Of a stretch of 24,553 nucleotides of DNA, positions 22,528-24,553 are shown piece by piece. The position numbers were made by a program, and so were the translations under genes. The stretch is taken from IMG/VR virus record IMGVR_UViG_3300021960_000486, positions 1-24,553 of that record; one strand, written 5' to 3'. The first letter of the stretch is position 1. Each line of letters begins with the position of its first letter. The notes below the pieces were generated by a model. It ran no database searches. It saw only the letters and a program-made list of their open reading frames with translations, and was not told the DNA's origin. The stretch comes from a virus.

Positions 22528-23021
22528 TAATCTTTATATCCACCCCCTGCTGCCTTGTATTGTTTTGCCAACATTTGGGCCTTACGAGCTGACCACTGCC
22601 CTGGTTTGCCACCTTTGCTGCCAGCTTTAATCTTATTAAACAGACGCTTACGCATACTGGGTTTAGTATAATTACCTGCTTCATTGACCTTACTCTTGGT
22701 CTTACCGCCTTTACCCATGCGGCATAGTTCAAGGTCTTTCGCATCGTTGCCAGTAGAAACTTTACCACCATGACCCATCTTGTGAGCAGAATCTTTCATA
22801 ATGCTACCGTCAGGCATACGATGATACCCCGATGGAACCTTGCCGCCAGCAGCCATACCTCTGTATCCGTTGGCGTAAGCTGCGCGTTGCTGACGCTCCG
22901 CACCTGCACGGGTAGGGTAAACCTTACCTGAGCTTCCAAACTTGTAACCACCTTTTACTTTTTTGACTGGCATTCTGTTTCCCGTTAGCTGACTACCCAT
23001 CTGTGCGCGAGAGATAGTCAT
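22527..23021 (-). CDS. Basic virion-associated protein with GGK motifs
   Basis: 164 residues from ATG at 23021, chosen over an ATG five codons upstream because it gives an ATGA overlap with the previous gene and is preceded by AAAGG. Start: MTISRAQMGSQLTGNRMPVK, followed by KKVKGGYKFGSSGKVYPT and a helical AGAERQQRAAYANGYRG. It then has the motifs GYHRMPDGSIMKDSAHKMGH and a basic end (KLFNK-type and SARKAQMLAKQYKAAGGGYK). Repeated GGK segments and high positive charge link it to its neighbours. I recognise the layout from marine podophages but not its role; it is probably head-associated. Confidence 0.65.
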   Translation of the reverse strand: MTISRAQMGSQLTGNRMPVKKVKGGYKFGSSGKVYPTRAGAERQQRAAYANGYRGMAAGGKVPSGYHRMPDGSIMKDSAHKMGHGGKVSTGNDAKDLELCRMGKGGKTKSKVNEAGNYTKPSMRKRLFNKIKAGSKGGKPGQWSARKAQMLAKQYKAAGGGYKD

Positions 23022-23332
23022 GAACCTTTCTTCCATTTAGTTGAACTAGACTTTGTCTTGCTTGGCGACCACTTAACTTTATCGGCCCAGTAAGCTGCAG
23101 ACATCTTGCCCTTGCTGATGTTCTTTGCGTGACGAGACTTAAAGGCTTTGCGCTGCCCTACAGTCTGGTTTGTCTTCACACCCTGCTGGCCAAAACGGAT
23201 AGTCTTAACCTTATCACCTTGTTTAGCCACAACAATGTGTGACTTAGTTGGGTGATTCGGTGTGCGCTTGGGTTTGTTGTATCCACTAACCCCTGCACGT
23301 TTTAAGCGACTATCTTTCTTTTTTTCAGCCAT
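23018..23332 (-). CDS. Small highly basic conserved phage protein
   Basis: 104 residues, ATG at 23332, three bases after the preceding stop. The sequence starts MAEKKKDSRLKRAGVSGYNK and contains IRFGQQGVKTNQTVGQRKAF then KSRHAKNISKGKMSAAYWAD, a well-marked pattern seen in many cyanophage and pelagiphage genomes as far as I recall. There are almost no acidic residues. Context (just after capsid-region genes) and charge suggest association with DNA or the inner capsid. No function is established that I can name. Confidence 0.7.
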   Translation of the reverse strand: MAEKKKDSRLKRAGVSGYNKPKRTPNHPTKSHIVVAKQGDKVKTIRFGQQGVKTNQTVGQRKAFKSRHAKNISKGKMSAAYWADKVKWSPSKTKSSSTKWKKGS

Positions 23333-23335
23333 GAC

Positions 23336-23620
23336 TTACTCATAAAATACTGTTGCCGTTACGTTTGCTGGAAGTGAAACATAGATGCCATTCTTCGCAA
23401 GAATGCCGTCACCAGGGATGATTATATCTGTCATACCCTGAGACTTTTCATCTACCTCAAGAAGAACTGTGCCAGAAGCTGCGGAAGCGTTATCATAAAA
23501 GATGACATCTCCTGTTGCACCTGAAGCTGTGTTTACAACCACGCCACGCAACCTAGACCTTCTTGTCACCAAAGCCGCAGATGTGTGGCTATGTACAGAT
23601 AATACGTCATTTCCAGCCAT
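23336..23620 (-). CDS. Small beta-rich virion protein, paralogue 2
   Basis: 94 residues, ATG at 23620, with GAGGT overlapping the previous stop. It shares with the next gene upstream (23629-23898) the order R(L/I)R-x-V-NTASG / LTASG, IPGDGI / IPSDGI, GIYVS / DIYVS, N(V/I)TA and a terminal TVFYE / TVFYN. The two look like a tandem duplication. The sequence predicts a small beta-sandwich. Proteins of this kind may decorate the capsid or head-tail region; the position after the capsid gene is the only hint. Confidence 0.65.
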   Translation of the reverse strand: MAGNDVLSVHSHTSAALVTRRSRLRGVVVNTASGATGDVIFYDNASAASGTVLLEVDEKSQGMTDIIIPGDGILAKNGIYVSLPANVTATVFYE

Positions 23621-23628
23621 AACTTACC

Positions 23629-23898
23629 TCAGTTATAGAACACCGTCATAGCGGTGATGTTTGTAAACGCAGAAACATAGATGTCACTGACACGAATGCC
23701 ATCAGACGGAATGTTTACTGAGTGAGAATCAGACGCAATAAAGTCTAAATCAAGAACTGTAGAGCCACCGTTACCATCAGTAATGGTTAGGCGGGGCGTT
23801 CCTGAAGCGGTAAGCACCTGAATCTGACGAATACGTGCAGGGCCAACACCCGCTGACCCCGTACCCGTTAAGCGTTTGGATTGTACATCAGAGCGCAT
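23629..23898 (-). CDS. Small beta-rich virion protein, paralogue 1
   Basis: 89 residues, ATG at 23898. It begins MRSDVQSKRLTGTGSAGVGP, then ARIRQIQVLTASG, a strand-rich middle, SVNIPSDGIRVSDIYVSAF and TNITAMTVFYN. The last half aligns with the downstream 94-residue protein. The start is three bases after the previous TGA, and the ribosome binding site would lie inside the Lys-rich coding end of that gene. It is probably a small capsid-region or head-tail structural protein, with function unknown. Confidence 0.65.
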   Translation of the reverse strand: MRSDVQSKRLTGTGSAGVGPARIRQIQVLTASGTPRLTITDGNGGSTVLDLDFIASDSHSVNIPSDGIRVSDIYVSAFTNITAMTVFYN

Positions 23899-23901
23899 CT
23901 A

Positions 23902-24111
23902 TCAGTCTTTCTTTTTCTTAGGACGACCACGCTTCTTTTTAACAGGCTTTTCTTCCCACGCCTCATTTACATCAGGTGTAGAAGGATCATCTGCTTTCAG
24001 CGTACCGTCTGAGTTACGTGCGCGAACCTTTGTAGTCTTTAGTGGATTCCCATCTGGGTCAAGACCACGAGCCGCTAACTCTTCAACACTAGGTGGTTTC
24101 CATTTACTCAT
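23902..24111 (-). CDS. Small protein with Lys/Arg-rich tail
   Basis: 69 residues, ATG at 24111 with GGGGGTGA upstream. MSKWKPPSVEELAARGLDPD is followed by a polar linker and ends VKKKRGRPKKKKD. The RGRP core flanked by lysines resembles an AT-hook, which binds the minor groove of AT-rich DNA. It is one of the basic small genes after the probable capsid gene. A DNA-binding or packaging-related role is possible, but nothing further can be said from sequence. Confidence 0.65.
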   Translation of the reverse strand: MSKWKPPSVEELAARGLDPDGNPLKTTKVRARNSDGTLKADDPSTPDVNEAWEEKPVKKKRGRPKKKKD

Positions 24112-24122
24112 TGGTCACCCCC

Positions 24123-24347
24123 TTACGCTGCTGCGATTGTGCCGCCTGTGTCAGAACGCTTCCAGTTTGTTCCGTCAGAGAAAGCTATAATAGCAGAACC
24201 AGCCGCACCGTTAGAAACATAGATGATTGTTCCTGCACCCGCATCAGAAGCAGATGGTGCGCTCGCAACTGTGTAGGTTGGAACTTTAATGTCACCAATG
24301 AAACCATCAGTAGATGTCACTGGGCCTGAGAATGTAGTTGAAGCCAT
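24123..24347 (-). CDS. Small structural protein, first gene after terminator
   Basis: 74 residues, ATG at 24347 with AAAGGG seven bases upstream. MASTTFSGPVTSTDGFIGDI then TIIYVSNGAAGSAIIAFSDG and TNWKRSDTGGTIAAA. The C-terminal DGTNWKRSDTG pattern is common in short marine phage proteins and in fibre tips. It is beta-rich and has no catalytic residue. It is the first cistron downstream of the terminator and leader at 24348-24489, so its expression may be set separately from the upstream gene. Confidence 0.65.
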   Translation of the reverse strand: MASTTFSGPVTSTDGFIGDIKVPTYTVASAPSASDAGAGTIIYVSNGAAGSAIIAFSDGTNWKRSDTGGTIAAA

Positions 24348-24456
24348 ATTAATACCCTTTGCACAAGGTTTCGCCTAGCAGTCTGTGCAACGTCAGGTGG
24401 GGCGGAATCCTGTCTGCAAGGCTAATGTTGCCCCAAACGCAGAATAGCATACTCCA
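24348..24456 (-). promoter_or_regulatory. Leader region with hairpin between terminator and 74-residue gene
   Basis: 109 bases without a credible gene. A perfect 7+7 inverted repeat TTGCACA / TGTGCAA at 24359-24390, with an 18-base loop, sits just upstream of the start, and a GGGGC / GCCCC pair lies further up. No clear -35/-10 promoter pair could be assigned on the minus strand, so the promoter for the downstream genes (if any) remains unplaced. Some read-through from upstream is possible. Confidence 0.4.
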
Positions 24457-24489
24457 GAAAAAAAGAAAGGGCTGCGTTAACAGCCCCTT
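24457..24489 (-). terminator. Intrinsic (rho-independent) terminator
   Basis: On the minus strand a 9-bp stem AAGGGGCTG / CAGCCCTTT (one G-T wobble) with a 6-base loop is followed by C and seven T residues. It lies 21 bases after the stop of the upstream gene. This is a canonical terminator and probably limits how much transcription passes from the capsid region into the genes that follow. Confidence 0.88.
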
Positions 24490-24493
24490 CCAA

Positions 24494-24507
24494 AAGTTCT
24501 ATTGAAC
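24494..24507. promoter_or_regulatory. 14-bp palindrome copy (AGTTCAATAGAACT on minus)
   Basis: An inverted repeat AGTTC-AATA-GAACT lying three bases after the stop codon at 24511-24513 and just before the terminator stem. It matches the copies at 5733-5746 and 20810-20823 at 12-13 of 14 positions. With the terminator it may form a two-hairpin 3' end, or be bound by protein. Confidence 0.45.
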
Positions 24508-24510
24508 TAA

Positions 24511-24553
24511 TTATGCACCTGGTGATCCGTAGATACCTAGTGGGTCAGATAAG
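24511..24553 (-). CDS. C-terminal end of upstream gene, probably major capsid protein
   Basis: Only 14 residues are inside the window, reading LSDPLGIYGSPGA before the TAA at 24511-24513. The ending SDPLGIYGSP is of a kind I associate with the major capsid protein of marine podophages, and the gene order (connector genes following, strong terminator right after) fits. With so few residues the name is a suggestion only. Confidence 0.5.
   Translation of the reverse strand, partial: LSDPLGIYGSPGA

Noticed and set aside
23022-23036. Earlier ATG for the basic protein at 22527
   Set aside because: The ATGA overlap at 23018-23021 with AAAGG upstream is the better start; the earlier ATG lies deeper in the previous gene.
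1-24553. tRNA genes, integrase, insertion sequences, attachment site
   Set aside because: None was recognised on either strand; a dedicated search was not possible.

Overview
This window reads as part of the late (virion and lysis) region of a tailed bacteriophage, most likely a short-tailed marine podovirus of the kind known mainly from metagenomes. The reasons are the P22-like tail hub, two phage adaptor-type proteins, an S74 chaperone fibre, a 3-TM-type holin with an M15 endolysin, and several large low-complexity internal (ejection) proteins. Many of these resemble proteins I associate with uncultured Mediterranean and pelagic podophages; that is recall, not a search. Base composition looks mid-range by eye, not strongly AT-rich, so a SAR11 host is not obvious and the host is left open.

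Every convincing gene is on the minus strand, so transcription runs from 24553 towards 1. Genes are tightly packed. Nine junctions have the TAATG stop/start overlap and three have ATGA. The only gap longer than about 50 bases is 24348-24510, which holds a strong intrinsic terminator and a leader able to form hairpins. There is no gene-free stretch over 300 bases, and I saw no tRNA, rRNA, CRISPR array, insertion sequence or integrase.

Layout in transcription order: (1) C-terminal tail of an upstream gene, probably the major capsid protein (24511-24553), then the terminator. (2) A block of small proteins, many very basic, plus two tandem paralogues, then the connector/adaptor proteins (24347-20160). 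(3) A small structural protein and a 1089-residue tail fibre ending in an S74 intramolecular chaperone (20145-16357). (4) Five further fibre or appendage genes (16338-10232). Four of these form a 2 x 2 set: two N-terminal types, each with and without an inserted seven-repeat probable beta-propeller, all sharing one C-terminal domain. The fifth, in the middle, is a 22-residue-repeat protein. (5) The P22 gp10-like tail hub and two small proteins, one a zinc-ribbon (10232-7892). (6) A proline/methionine-rich virion protein, two membrane proteins (holin candidates) and an M15 peptidase endolysin (7892-5761). (7) Internal or ejection proteins, including one with six exact 11-residue repeats, ending in a large gene cut by the left edge (5719-1).

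The most interesting points are the 2 x 2 modular fibre set (candidate receptor-binding diversification by propeller insertion or loss) and a 14-bp palindrome, AGTTCAAWWGAACT, found at three intercistronic junctions.
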